A DNA stretch of 64,000 nucleotides from Desulfurivibrio dismutans (lineage in GTDB: Bacteria; Desulfobacterota; Desulfobulbia; Desulfobulbales; Desulfurivibrionaceae). The first letter of the stretch is position 1; every line of letters starts with the position of its first letter. A program made the position numbers and the translations under genes. The notes under the pieces are model-generated. The model saw only the letters and a program-made list of their open reading frames with translations. It had not been told where the DNA came from and did not search any database. The stretch covers positions 248,001-312,000 of the forward strand of contig NZ_JARGDQ010000004.1 in assembly GCF_029210385.1 (NCBI RefSeq). The letters are read 5' to 3'. This document shows positions 53,380-62,861 of this stretch, piece after piece.

Positions 53380-54486
53380 GACGGCTGCCAGAGCAGATAG
53401 GAGATGATGAAGGGGTCCAGGTCGCCGTCCAGCACACTGTCCACGTTGCCCGTTTCATGGTTGGTCCGGTGGTCCTTGACCAGCCGGTAGGGCTGCAGAA
53501 CGTAGGAGCGAATCTGGCTGCCCCAGGCGATTTCCTTTTTGTCGCCGTGGAGGTGCTGCTGCTCTTCCTGGCGGTTGGCCCGCTCCCGTTCATAAAGCTG
53601 GGCTTTCAGCATTTTCATGGCGGTGTCTTTGTTGCGGTGCTGGCTTCTTTCGCTCTGGCACTGCGCCACAATGCCGCTGGGCAGGTGGGTGATGCGAATG
53701 GCCGAACTGGTTTTGTTGACGTGCTGGCCGCCGGCGCCGCTGGCCCGGTAGGTGTCGATGCGCAGATCCTTGTCATTAATCTCCACTTCGATGTTGTCAT
53801 CTAGTTCCGGGAAAATAAATACCGAGGCAAAGGAGGTGTGGCGGCGCCCGCCGGTGTCGAAGGGGGAGATTCGGACCAGCCGGTGAATCCCCATCTCGGA
53901 GCGGAGGAAGCCGTAGGCCCAGCGCCCCTTCACCATGACGGTAACGCTTTTGGTGCCCGCTTCATCGCCGGGCAGGTGGTCGAGAATCTCGGTGGAAAAA
54001 CCCTTTTTTTCGGCCCAGCGCAGGTACATGCGCAGCAGGATGTCGGTCCAGTCCTGGGCTTCGGTGCCGCCGGCGCCGGCGTGGATGGTTAAGATGGCGT
54101 TGCTGGTGTCATGTTCGCCGTTGAACATGCATTCCAACTCGAGGGCCGCCAAGCGCTTCTCGACATTTCCCAGCGCAACGGCCACCTCCTGTTCGGCTTC
54201 CTGGTCGTTTTCCGCCACTGCCAGTTCCAGCAACACCTCGCCGTCTTCAAAAGCGCTGATTAGTTGCTGCCAGTTGTCGATGGTGTCCTGCAGGTCGCTT
54301 TGCTCCTTTTGCACCACGGCGGCGGCTTCCGGATCGTTCCAGAAGTCCGGGGCGGCGCTGCGGTGCTCCAGTTCTTGAATGCGGAGTAACTTGTTGTCCA
54401 GGTCAAAGATGACTCCGCAGGGTTTGCAGGCGGCCTTGCAGGTTTTCGGCTTTCTCTTTCAGATCGGCGGCAATACTGATGCTCAT
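53376..54486 (-). CDS. prfB: peptide chain release factor 2 with programmed +1 frameshift
   Basis: RF2 ends translation at UGA/UAA. The ATG at 54486 (GAGGA upstream) opens a 27-codon frame ending CTT-TGA at 54408-54403; reading CTTTGAC with a +1 shift joins the main frame, giving 369 residues. A GGAG lies just before the slippery site, as in the classic RF2 autoregulatory frameshift. RISPFD (stop-codon recognition) and GAGGQHVNKT (hydrolysis) are present. Regulation: low RF2 raises frameshifting at its own UGA. Confidence 0.95.
54402..54408 (-). promoter_or_regulatory. RF2 +1 frameshift site (CTTTGAC)
   Basis: In-frame CTT followed by TGA and C, with GGAG a few bases upstream. Rest of RF2 continues in the +1 frame. 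Confidence 0.93.
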
Positions 54487-54542
54487 GGTGTTCCTCGAGA
54501 TATTCGGTAAAATTAAAAATTTAAGGATGCAATCCAGACCAA

Positions 54543-54579
54543 AAGCGGCGGTGCGGGGCGGTGCCCCGTAACCGCTTAC
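54543..54579 (-). terminator. hairpin between lnt and prfB
   Basis: AAGCGG/CCGCTT outer arms and CGGGGC/GCCCCG inner arms, with a short T run on the minus strand. It would end the corC-lnt transcript. Confidence 0.6.
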
Positions 54580-54621
54580 TTACTTGCTTGCGTGATGGAT
54601 CCGGTGATCCTTACAACAAGC

Positions 54622-56268
54622 TTAATCACGCCTTATAACATAAATATGCCGGCCTATGCCAGCGATAAGCAGCAGCAGGCAGAAGGGGCCAAACAGAAAA
54701 CCGCCGGCGGTGAACAGGCTGTTCATCCTGGCGTTCGGACCAGGTACCGGCAGGGCGGCGTGGCGAGTGTCCGGCACGAAGAGTTCGGTGGCCTGATGCA
54801 GCCGTCCGTCCGGGGTGATCAGGACACTGATGCCGGTGTTGGCGGCCCGGGCCATGGAGCGGCGGTTCTCCACCGCCCGCAGGGTGGCCATGGAAAGATG
54901 CTGCCAGGGGGCGTTGCTGTCGCCGAACCAGGCGTCGTTGGTGATATTGACCAGCAGGTCGGCTCCTTTGGCGGTCATCTGCCGGGCCAGCCGGGGAAAA
55001 ATCGCCTCAAAGCAGATCAGGGTGCCGATCCGGCGATCGTCGCAGCTCAGCAGAGTGGGTCCAGGGCCGGGGGTAAAATCGCCCAGAGTTTCCACCACCG
55101 GGGCAAAAAAAGGCAGCAGCCGGCGAAGGGGAATGTATTCCCCAAAGGGTACCAGATGCTGTTTGTGGTAGATTCCGGCCGGCTGCTCGGCGCCCGATGT
55201 CGGGCCGATCAGCAGGGCGCTGTTGTAATACTGCAACTGCCGGTCGGCGTCAAGCTCCCGGTGGGGGGCGCCGACCAGCAGGCAGTTGTCGTGGCGGGTG
55301 GTGAAATCGATAAGGTCATAAAACAGGGGATGTTCCAGGGGGTAGAAGGGCAGAGAGGTTTCCGGCCAGACGATGAGCGCCGGTGACCGGTCCGGCCCCG
55401 ATGCTTCGTCGCCGGTGGCCACTGACTCGCTCAACTCCAGATAACGTTGGATGGTGGCGGCCCGCAGCTCCTGGTCCCATTTCTCTTCCTGGGGGATATT
55501 GCCTTGGACAACGGCCGTTTTGATCATCGGGGCGGCCGCCAGGATCTGGGGATACTGCTGCAGGCGGATGGCGCCGTACAGTGCTGTCGAGATCAGCAGC
55601 AGCAGGGCAAGGGCCAGTGACCAGCGGTCCGTTCGAAGGACAATGGCGGGCCGGGCGGTAGGCCACCGTTCCTCAGGCGACCCGGCAACCTGCTGCTTTA
55701 AGTGGCCTTTTACGACGGGGCTGATGAGCAGGGCCAGCAGGGTGCCGCTTAGCACGAGCAGGAAGGTGATGGCGTGGTGACCGCCCAGGTCGGCCACCTG
55801 GGTCAGCAGGGGCAGTTGGTACTGGCTGTAGCCCAGGTCCTGCCAGGGAAAACCGGTAAACAGGCGGGCGCGGAGCACGTCCAGCCCGACCCAGATCACC
55901 GGTGCGGCCCACAGCGCCCCCAAGCGCCCATGGTTTTTGCCCCAGTAGGTAAAATTAACCAGCAGGGCGGCAAAAAGGGCGAGGTAACAACTCATGTAAA
56001 GGGCCAGCAACCCCAGGGCCAGAGCCGCCACCAGTGAGTGGACGCCGCCGTAGACGCCCAGCACGATGGTGATCCAGTGCAGCAGGGGCAGGTGGTAAAC
56101 CAGCCCGGCCAGCAGCCCCAGACCGGCGGCCCGCCGCCAGTCAAGTTTTTCTATCGCCAGCAGCAGCGGGGTCAGCGCCACCCAGGCCATCAGGGCATGA
56201 CCGCCACTGCCGGGCGAGGAAAAAAAGAGCAGCAAGCCACTGAGTGCCGCCAGCATGATTCTAATCAT
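54622..56268 (-). CDS. lnt: apolipoprotein N-acyltransferase
   Basis: 548 residues. Several N-terminal membrane helices, then a periplasmic nitrilase-type domain with catalytic Glu (VWPETSLPF), Lys (YHKQHLVPFGEY) and Cys (GTLICFEAIFP), and NDAWFGDSNAPWQH. Adds the third acyl chain to lipoproteins. ATGA overlap with the corC-like gene; corC-lnt is a common pair. Confidence 0.94.
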   Translation of the reverse strand: MIRIMLAALSGLLLFFSSPGSGGHALMAWVALTPLLLAIEKLDWRRAAGLGLLAGLVYHLPLLHWITIVLGVYGGVHSLVAALALGLLALYMSCYLALFAALLVNFTYWGKNHGRLGALWAAPVIWVGLDVLRARLFTGFPWQDLGYSQYQLPLLTQVADLGGHHAITFLLVLSGTLLALLISPVVKGHLKQQVAGSPEERWPTARPAIVLRTDRWSLALALLLLISTALYGAIRLQQYPQILAAAPMIKTAVVQGNIPQEEKWDQELRAATIQRYLELSESVATGDEASGPDRSPALIVWPETSLPFYPLEHPLFYDLIDFTTRHDNCLLVGAPHRELDADRQLQYYNSALLIGPTSGAEQPAGIYHKQHLVPFGEYIPLRRLLPFFAPVVETLGDFTPGPGPTLLSCDDRRIGTLICFEAIFPRLARQMTAKGADLLVNITNDAWFGDSNAPWQHLSMATLRAVENRRSMARAANTGISVLITPDGRLHQATELFVPDTRHAALPVPGPNARMNSLFTAGGFLFGPFCLLLLIAGIGRHIYVIRRD

Positions 56269-57137
56269 TTTTTCTGGATTTTTACCGTTATTACTCGGCG
56301 TTTGTCGGCGGCAATCACTTCAAACACCAGGGAGTTGATGTTCAGGGTAACCCCGGGGGGCGGCACCTGGTCCAGGTGGTGGATAATCAGGCCACCCAGC
56401 GATTCATAGGGGCCTTCCGGTAGTTCTGTGCCGAAAAAATCTTCCACCTCTTCGATGTCCACCTTGGCGTCGGCCAGCACGGTATGCTGGTCCACCACCT
56501 TCCAGCGTCGGGTTGTGCGATCGTGCTCGTCGACGATCTCTCCGACGATCTCTTCGACGATGTCTTCCAGGGTGATCAGGCCCCTGACGCCGCCGAATTC
56601 GTCGTTGACCACGGCCATGTGGGTTTTCTGCTTCTGGAAGCGCTTCAGCAGTTTGATGACCTTGCTTTTTTCCTGCACAAATTCGGCGGGCTTGGCCAGC
56701 ATCCCGGCGGTTGGCGGTTCGCTGCTTTCCAGGCAGTAGGGCAGCAGGTCTTTGGCGTGCAGGATGCCGATGATCTGGTCGGGGCTGTTCTGGTAAACCG
56801 GGATCCGGCTGAAGCCCCGGTCGATGATGAGCCGGAGCAGTTCCGCCAGCTGGGTGGCGGCTTCCACCATGACCATTTCGGCCCGCGGAGTCATAACCTC
56901 GTAGGCCTGGGTATCCTTGAGTTCCATGATGCCGGCGATCATTTCCCCCTCTTCGGGGGTGATCAGCCCCTGCTCTTCGCCTTCATCAAGGATTTCCTGG
57001 ATTTCCTGTTCGATTTCTTCGGCGGTGTCGGGATTTTTGCTGATGCCGAGCAGATTCAGCAGGCGATGGAAGGTCGATTCCGTCGCCCTGGGCGAGGCCG
57101 GAGGCTCCGCCGGGGCGGGTTCTGGTGATGGGTCCAT
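56265..57137 (-). CDS. corC: CorC/HlyC-type CBS-domain protein
   Basis: 290 residues, soluble. Acidic helical N-terminus, two CBS domains (about 85-200; MTPRAEMVMVEAATQLAELL, FSRIPVYQNSPDQIIGILHAKDLL, MAVVNDEFGGVRGLITLEDIVEEIVGEI split), and a CorC_HlyC C-terminal domain. Linked to magnesium/cobalt resistance or to ribosome function near ybeY-lnt in other bacteria. ATG 57137 is preferred; a longer frame adds 48 unlikely residues. Confidence 0.9.
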   Translation of the reverse strand: MDPSPEPAPAEPPASPRATESTFHRLLNLLGISKNPDTAEEIEQEIQEILDEGEEQGLITPEEGEMIAGIMELKDTQAYEVMTPRAEMVMVEAATQLAELLRLIIDRGFSRIPVYQNSPDQIIGILHAKDLLPYCLESSEPPTAGMLAKPAEFVQEKSKVIKLLKRFQKQKTHMAVVNDEFGGVRGLITLEDIVEEIVGEIVDEHDRTTRRWKVVDQHTVLADAKVDIEEVEDFFGTELPEGPYESLGGLIIHHLDQVPPPGVTLNINSLVFEVIAADKRRVITVKIQKK

Positions 57138-57477
57138 GATGGTGGTAAATATCTCCCGATGTATTATAATTGTTGCATGCAGCCGTTCAGCCGGCGCGTT
57201 TTTCGCCGGAATGACGTTCCGGATATCCTGTTGGGACGTTTTGAGATTCTGTCTTTGATAACTGACGCACCGTCCAGACAATAGTAACGGGGTGGGGTGC
57301 CGTCAATATTATTTTTGGCTGGTCGGCGGTTGAGGCCGGCCGACAGACGACCTTTTCCTCTTTTCTTTTGCGGTCAAATAGGTTAGATATGGCCGCGACC
57401 GAAGGGAAAAGGACGGTGGCCGGAACCCGTTGTTCCGCCTGCCCTTTTTCCTTTTCTTTTGCGTTGAGCATAAAGGG
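57138..57477. other. 340-base intergenic region
   Basis: No gene is supported. It holds a GGTCGGCGG/GGCCGGCCG-like GC-rich inverted stretch near 57320-57345 and a pyrimidine-rich tract (TTTTCCTCTTTTCTTTT) around 57351-57368. Promoters for corC (-) or the carboxylase operon (+) may lie here, but none is clear. Confidence 0.35.
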
Positions 57478-57614
57478 GTATAACTATCCAGCTCTTTCTG
57501 GCACGTAAGTGTTCAGCTGTGCCCCCAGGTTGCGGTAAGCCAAGTCGGCGTAGCGTACCATCAGGTACTCAAGCCGACCTGATCGCCGCGAGATAGGGTG
57601 CTGCTGGACAGTTA
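57478..57614 (-). repeat. dispersed palindromic repeat, family 1, copy 4 (long form)
   Basis: Reverse complement of the 10579-10711 unit at about 85% identity by eye, from CAGCAGCACCC to GAGCTGGATAGTTATA. It lies immediately upstream of the biotin carboxylase gene. Confidence 0.75.
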
Positions 57615-57628
57615 CAAAGGGGTTAACA

Positions 57629-59035
57629 TTGAAAGACAAGGTATTGATTGCCAACCGGGGTGAGATCGCGCTGCGGATTATGCGGGCCTGCCGGGACCTG
57701 GGGCTAGACTATGTGGTGGTATACACCGAGGCCGACGAGCAGTCCGAGCATGTGCAGCGCAATATCGACAGTGAGAGCAACCAACGCCGGGCCTGGCGGG
57801 TGGCCAGCTATACCGATCCCAACGATATCCTGGCGGTGGCCGATCACACCAAATGCACGGCCATTCATCCCGGGTACGGCTTTTTTTCCGAAGATTACCG
57901 TTTTGCCCGTCGGGTGACGGTGCGGGATCAGCCCCTGACCTTTATCGGTCCCAAATGGGAAGTGATCAAGGACCTTGGGGACAAGATCAACACCAAACGG
58001 GTGGCCAACCAGTTGGGGATTCCCACCATTCCCGGCACCGACGGCCCCATCTATAACGAAATCGATGCCGAGGAAATCTCCCGGCGCCTGCTGGAAGATC
58101 AGGCGGAAAGGGGGATCAGCCAGCCTTCGGTGCTGGTTAAGGCGGCCGCCGGCGGCGGCGGTATGGGTATTGAGGAAGTGCATGAGATCGAGCAGTTCCG
58201 CCGGGTTTATCGCCAGGTGCAGAACTACGCCAAACGCCAGTTCGGCGACCCCGGGGTGCTGATCGAGCAGTGTCTGCGTGATTACAATCACCTGGAGGTG
58301 CAACTGCTCTGCAGTCGGCACGGCGAGCGGGTCCATTTTGGCACCCGTAACTGCACTATTCAGAGTACCGGCCGGCAGAAAAGGCTGGAGGCCGCGCCCG
58401 GTTTCGACACCTCCTGTTTTCCATACGAGTTTGACGCCCCCGCAGTCCTGGATGAGATCGTTGAAAACTCACTGAAGCTGGCCTCTCATGTACGCTACGA
58501 CAATGTCGGCACCTGGGAGTGGATCGTCAGCCGCAGCGGCCAGCCCTATCTGCTGGAAGTCAATACCAGGATCCAGGTGGAAAATGACGTCTCCGCCCGG
58601 ATCAGCTACCTCAACGGCCAACACCCCAACCTGATCCGTGAGCAGATCCGGCTGGCCCTGGGCGATAAACTGGGTTACAGCCAGAGTGATATCGAATTTC
58701 GCGGCACCAGTATCGAGTTGCGGATTGTCGCCGAAGATCCCCAGCGCGGCTTTGCCCCCTGGATCGGGACCATTTCGCAGTTTTCCTTTCCCAGGCATGA
58801 ATGGTCGGCGGTTTATACCCATGTTCCCACCGACCGGCCCTACGCGATTCCCAGTGATTACGACCCCAACCTGGCCCTGGCCCTGGTCTGGGGTGACTCC
58901 ATGGCCGAGGCCAAGCAGCGGGCCCGGCGTTTCCTCGATGAGATGGTAATTGAAGGCCATAACTCCTCCGGGGCGCCGATCAATACCAACCTGCAATATC
59001 TGGCGGACAATATGGATCGCCTACTGACCTTCTAA
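57629..59035 (+). CDS. accC: biotin carboxylase (acetyl-/acyl-CoA carboxylase)
   Basis: ATP- and bicarbonate-dependent carboxylation of biotin. 468 residues with KVLIANRGEIALRIMRA, HPGYGFFSED, the ATP-grasp Gly-rich loop VKAAAGGGGMGIEEV, YLLEVNTRIQVEN and a C-terminal biotin-carboxylase domain. TTG start at 57629 with AGGGG upstream. The FTRNCTIQSTGRQK-like region (FGTRNCTIQSTGRQKRLEAA) replaces the usual ERDCSIQRRHQK wording, so it is a divergent branch. Followed by an AccA-AccD fusion. Confidence 0.9.
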   Translation: MKDKVLIANRGEIALRIMRACRDLGLDYVVVYTEADEQSEHVQRNIDSESNQRRAWRVASYTDPNDILAVADHTKCTAIHPGYGFFSEDYRFARRVTVRDQPLTFIGPKWEVIKDLGDKINTKRVANQLGIPTIPGTDGPIYNEIDAEEISRRLLEDQAERGISQPSVLVKAAAGGGGMGIEEVHEIEQFRRVYRQVQNYAKRQFGDPGVLIEQCLRDYNHLEVQLLCSRHGERVHFGTRNCTIQSTGRQKRLEAAPGFDTSCFPYEFDAPAVLDEIVENSLKLASHVRYDNVGTWEWIVSRSGQPYLLEVNTRIQVENDVSARISYLNGQHPNLIREQIRLALGDKLGYSQSDIEFRGTSIELRIVAEDPQRGFAPWIGTISQFSFPRHEWSAVYTHVPTDRPYAIPSDYDPNLALALVWGDSMAEAKQRARRFLDEMVIEGHNSSGAPINTNLQYLADNMDRLLTF

Positions 59036-59051
59036 AGGACGGTTACCCCCG

Positions 59052-61301
59052 ATGGAAGACCTACGAAAACGCTTGCTCAAGGCCGAGGAACGGATCAGTT
59101 ATCTCGGTTGGATCAAGGAAGGCTCGGAATGGGCCAACCTGCCCGCCCTGCAGGAAAAGCTGCAGGGGCTGCGGGATGCCTTTTATGAGCACAGCCATGA
59201 GCATCTGGCCGAAAAAATCGGTGCTCTGGAGGAATCTCTGACCTTTCTGGAGAGCCGCTGCGAAGAGTCCCTGAGCCCCATGGAGCGGGTGCGGATTGTT
59301 CGCAGTCCGCTACGCTTTTCCCTCAAGGATATGCTGGAAAACGTCTACGAGGAGTATACCGAGCTGGGCGGAGAAGAGGACGCCAATATCGACCCGGCGC
59401 TGGTGGCGGCGCGGGCCAGTATTGCCCGCCGGGTAAAAAACAAGGTGGTGATGCAGCAGGTCATGGTCATCGGCCATGAAAAGGGCCAAGGCGAGGAATA
59501 CCGCCAGGGGGGCAGCACCAAGCCCTGGGGCAATGAAAAGGCCCTGCGTTACATGCGAGTGGCGGAAACCGAAGGGATTCCCATTCATTTTTATGTTTTC
59601 ACCCCCGGCGCTTTTCCCGTCGAAGACTACCCCGGGGCCGGGCAGCAGATCGCCCGTAACCTTTACGCCATGGCCAAGCTCCGGGTGCCGATGATCGCGG
59701 TGACCTCGGAAGGCGGCTCCGGCGGGGCCGAGGCCGTGGGCATGGGCGATATCCGGTTGATGTTCTCCCATGGTTATTACTCGGTAATCTCCCCGGAAGG
59801 GGCCGCCGCCATTGAGGGCAAGATCCGGGAGGGGGTCAAGGTACCCAAGGATCTGCTGGAAAACTGCGCCGAACGCCTGGCCATTACCGCCGGCGACAAC
59901 CTGCGCCATGGCACCATCGACCGGGTTATCCAGGAACCCCTGCTGGGGGCCCGGCGTGATGATTTTGCTTTCTTTCGCCGGGTCAAGGATGAGATGATCC
60001 GAGCCACCGACGAGGTGGTGCTGAAGACCAAAAGCCTGCGGGCTTTCCGGGCCTATGAATTGAAGATGGAAAAGGCCGGGGCCGATGATGACCTGCGGGG
60101 CTACGTTTCCTGGGAACTGGCCGACGATGAAATCGGCCGGCTAATCCTTTACCGCTCCCGCAAGTATCGCCAGATGGCGATCCAGGGGTATCGTGAGCAT
60201 CTGTCCACCGGAGCGGCGATGTACCGCCGGCTTGGCCGGGGGCTGGCCAAATTTTACTATACCTTGCGTTATGATGTGCTGAAAAGCCGGCACAAGCAGG
60301 TTAAGAAGGTGATGGAGGATGTCTCCGGCGAGGGTTCGGTGCTGATCAAGCAGGTGTCCGCCCCCTTCACCGCCGCCTACGATTTCATTACCCGCAAGCC
60401 CGGCTCCCGGGTGGCCCGCAGTTCAGCCGGCTGGGGTTCCAGCAGCCCCGAACAGATCGAGTACGGCGAAATCTACACCTCGTCGCTGGCCAACGAGGAC
60501 CGCACCGTGAGCTGTCCCAACGCCGATAAGCACGGCTGCAAGGATCTCTGGGTGCCGGATCTCTATGGCGAATTCTGCGGGGTCTGCGAAAACTGCGGCC
60601 ATCATTTTCCCCTGGAATACCAGTGGTACATGAAGCATCTTTTTGAGCCGGATTCCATTCGGGAGTTCAACGCCGACCTGGCCTCGATCAATCCCCTGTC
60701 GTTTCCCGGCTTCGACAAGAAGCTGGAGGCGGCCCGCAAGAAAACCGGGCGCCCCTGTGCCATGATCACCTTTGACGCGCGGGTGATGGGGGTCGACATC
60801 GTGGTGGCCATGCTCTACAGCGACTTCCGTAACGGTACGGTGGGGGCGGCCGAGGGTGAGAAGTTTGTCCGGGCCTGCGAGATCGCCCGGATCAAACGGC
60901 GGCCGTTGCTTTCCTATGTGCACACCACCGGTGGGATCAGGATTCACGAGGGCACCCTGGGGGTGATTCAGATGCCCAAGTGCACCATGGCGGTGCGGGA
61001 GTATATCGACTCCGGCGGCCTCTACATCGTGGTTTACGACAACAACTCCTACGCCGGGCCGGTGGCCAGCTTCCTGGGCTGTTCGCCCTACCAGTTCGCC
61101 ATCCGTTCCAGCCGGCTGGGCTTTGCCGGCCCCCGGGTGATCCGCGATACCACCGGCGAAGACGTACCGCCCGATTACCACAGCGCCCGCAGCGCTCTGA
61201 AGCGGGGACACATCCAGGGCATCTGGGACCGCCGGGATTTCCGGCGTAACCTGCATAAATCCCTGATGACCATGGGCGGCGGCAACCTCTATTACCGGTA
61301 A
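59052..61301 (+). CDS. carboxyltransferase: AccA-like and AccD-like domains in one chain
   Basis: 749 residues. The N-terminal half is AccA-like (about 1-325; VVMQQVMVIGHEKG, MRVAETEGIPIHFYVFTPG, VTSEGGSGGAEAVGMGDIRLMF split). After a linker of about 130 residues comes a four-cysteine zinc site (about 487-515; CPNADKHGC, CGVCENC), then AccD (about 520-749; CAMITFDARVMGVD, LLSYVHTTGGIRIHEG). Order is alpha-beta, the reverse of known AccDA fusions such as those in some actinobacteria. It transfers carboxyl from biotin to an acyl-CoA. Sixteen bases after accC. Substrate could be acetyl- or another acyl-CoA. Confidence 0.85.
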   Translation: MEDLRKRLLKAEERISYLGWIKEGSEWANLPALQEKLQGLRDAFYEHSHEHLAEKIGALEESLTFLESRCEESLSPMERVRIVRSPLRFSLKDMLENVYEEYTELGGEEDANIDPALVAARASIARRVKNKVVMQQVMVIGHEKGQGEEYRQGGSTKPWGNEKALRYMRVAETEGIPIHFYVFTPGAFPVEDYPGAGQQIARNLYAMAKLRVPMIAVTSEGGSGGAEAVGMGDIRLMFSHGYYSVISPEGAAAIEGKIREGVKVPKDLLENCAERLAITAGDNLRHGTIDRVIQEPLLGARRDDFAFFRRVKDEMIRATDEVVLKTKSLRAFRAYELKMEKAGADDDLRGYVSWELADDEIGRLILYRSRKYRQMAIQGYREHLSTGAAMYRRLGRGLAKFYYTLRYDVLKSRHKQVKKVMEDVSGEGSVLIKQVSAPFTAAYDFITRKPGSRVARSSAGWGSSSPEQIEYGEIYTSSLANEDRTVSCPNADKHGCKDLWVPDLYGEFCGVCENCGHHFPLEYQWYMKHLFEPDSIREFNADLASINPLSFPGFDKKLEAARKKTGRPCAMITFDARVMGVDIVVAMLYSDFRNGTVGAAEGEKFVRACEIARIKRRPLLSYVHTTGGIRIHEGTLGVIQMPKCTMAVREYIDSGGLYIVVYDNNSYAGPVASFLGCSPYQFAIRSSRLGFAGPRVIRDTTGEDVPPDYHSARSALKRGHIQGIWDRRDFRRNLHKSLMTMGGGNLYYR

Positions 61302-61404
61302 ACGGGCAGCAGCACCGCATCTTGCGGCGAGCGGACCGACTTGCGTCCTGATGCACGCGGCACCGGTCCGCTTGCCGCCACCTGCGGCACTGCCGCCCCC
61401 GTTT
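61301..61404 (+). repeat. dispersed palindromic repeat, family 1, copy 5
   Basis: Long hairpin from AAACGGGCAGCAGCACCGC to its mirror GGCACTGCCGCCCCCGTTT, centre TTGCGTCCTGATGCACGCGG. It overlaps the stop region of the carboxyltransferase gene and precedes the biotinyl-like gene. Confidence 0.75.
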
Positions 61405-61483
61405 ACCCGGGCAAAATCATTTATCTATGGACGGTTTTGCCGGTTGTTCTCGATCATGCTGTTAAAGAAGGTTGGAGTCTCTT

Positions 61484-62134
61484 ATGCAGGAACATGATAT
61501 TGATTTTGATGCCATTTTAGGCCGTTACCGGGCCGACCCTTTTGCTTACCGGAAAGTCCGGACCGCTCATACCGGTCGTTTGCGCTGCAAGGTGCGGGAA
61601 GGTGACGAGGTAGTGGGGCCATCCGGAAAATTTCGCCATATTCCCGGCACTCTGCTCTACGAGCTGGAGCGGGAGCGCAATCTTAAACGGATTACCTCTT
61701 TTATCAACGGGCAGGTTGCCATGGTGCGCAGCGATCTGGAGGGCAGTTTCGTCGAGGCCGGCGAACATGTGCTGACCATTCGGCATCCCCTGAAGAAAAG
61801 GGAGATTGTGGAAGATATCCTGCGTCAGGTGCTGACCCCCTACACGGCGCCAGAGAGGGCCAAATATTTCTTTTCTCTCGATTTGCAGTCCAGCATCGAC
61901 AAGTATGGTCAGCGCTCGGTGAGTATCAAGCCGGGGGATGAAATCCTGACCATGTCCCTGATGAAACGTGATACGCCGGTATATTACGATGGTGAGCCGG
62001 GAATCATTCACTCGGTTTATTTTAAGCCCGGGGTCAGCGTTGATCAGGGGGAACCCCTGTTCGGGATTTGTCCCAAGGATCGTTTGCCCTTGATCGAAAA
62101 GATCATTACCCGCGTAAAAGCTGAATGGGAATAG
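61484..62134 (+). CDS. twin biotinyl/lipoyl-like carrier protein of the carboxylase operon
   Basis: 216 residues from ATG 61484 (GGAG in front). Two beta-rich lipoyl/biotinyl-like halves: one around 75-112 with HPLKKREIVE, one around 145-197 with SLMKRDTPVYY followed by a strand set (GIIHSVYFKPGVSVDQGEP). Lys161 in LMKRD takes the place of the Lys in the AMKM biotinylation motif. It is not a normal AccB (no Ala/Pro hinge), but its position after accC and the carboxyltransferase suggests it carries the biotin. Function inferred. Confidence 0.6.
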   Translation: MQEHDIDFDAILGRYRADPFAYRKVRTAHTGRLRCKVREGDEVVGPSGKFRHIPGTLLYELERERNLKRITSFINGQVAMVRSDLEGSFVEAGEHVLTIRHPLKKREIVEDILRQVLTPYTAPERAKYFFSLDLQSSIDKYGQRSVSIKPGDEILTMSLMKRDTPVYYDGEPGIIHSVYFKPGVSVDQGEPLFGICPKDRLPLIEKIITRVKAEWE

Positions 62135-62137
62135 TTA

Positions 62138-62166
62138 CCTGCTGAATTGAGCTGGATAGTTACTAA
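62138..62166 (+). repeat. tail fragment of the family-1 long repeat
   Basis: TTACCTGCTGAATTGAGCTG then GATAGTTAC matches the right end of the 10579-10711 unit. It sits between the converging carrier-protein and gspB genes. Confidence 0.55.
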
Positions 62167-62170
62167 GTTA

Positions 62171-62806
62171 TTAGCGTTCCATGTGGAAGGGCTGGTTGCG
62201 GTGGGAGAGTTCGACGCCGTCGGGGGTGATTTTTTCCAGTTTCAGATCGTCGGGCAGGCGGTCTCCTTCCTGGTACTGGCGGCCGCCGATCATGATAAAG
62301 CGCCGGGACGGGTTTTCCGAATAGACATGGACCTCAAGGATGGGGGGGGTAATCTGCTGCCGGACTGTGGTCGGCAACTCGCTGAACTTTGGCACCGATG
62401 GCCCCGATGGCACCGGAGGCGCTGACTCCACCGGGGTGGCCATGGGGGCTGCGGTGGGTGGGCTGATTACAGGCGGCTTTGTCGTAGCCTTTGGCTCCAC
62501 CGGCAGGGCCGGCGTTTCTGCCGTGGGGATGGTTGTCGCCGGTGCTGGTTGGAGTTCGGCGGGGGCCGGGGCGGTTGCTTCCTGGCTCCAGCGGCTTAAA
62601 AAACCGGGAGTGGGCTGACCGATTATCAGATAGCCCAGCAGCCCGAGCAGCAGTGCGGCGTTGAGTAAGAGGACCGGCAACAGGCGGGAGCGGGTTGACC
62701 GCCGGGCGGTACTGGGCAGGCTTTCCTGCGCGGTTTCCAGGCGGGGAACGGTGCCCAGGTCGCGCTCCCGTTGGGATTTTTTCAGGGCTTCAAGAATATA
62801 GGACAT
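62171..62806 (-). CDS. gspB: GspB/PulB-type general secretion protein B
   Basis: 211 residues. Short cytoplasmic N-terminus starting SYILEALKKSQRERD, one membrane helix (about 42-62), a Pro/Ala-rich periplasmic stalk (about 70-140), and a C-terminal GspB domain with LEVHVYSENPSRRFIMIGGRQYQEGD. It works with the ExeA-type ATPase to place the type II secretion secretin. The ExeA-like gene ends 55 bases upstream. Confidence 0.85.
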   Translation of the reverse strand: MSYILEALKKSQRERDLGTVPRLETAQESLPSTARRSTRSRLLPVLLLNAALLLGLLGYLIIGQPTPGFLSRWSQEATAPAPAELQPAPATTIPTAETPALPVEPKATTKPPVISPPTAAPMATPVESAPPVPSGPSVPKFSELPTTVRQQITPPILEVHVYSENPSRRFIMIGGRQYQEGDRLPDDLKLEKITPDGVELSHRNQPFHMER

Positions 62807-62861
62807 AACTTTTTCCTGTCGTGGGACTTTTTGTTCGCCTGCTCTTGGTTGAACCCTGAGA

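Noticed and set aside
53376-54317. prfB starting inside the main frame with a missing N-terminus
   Set aside because: The leader frame and CTTTGAC site explain the full RF2 through a known programmed frameshift.
57187-57471. 94-codon reverse frame between corC and accC
   Set aside because: Unusual composition for a protein, no ribosome binding site, and overlap with the upstream region of corC.
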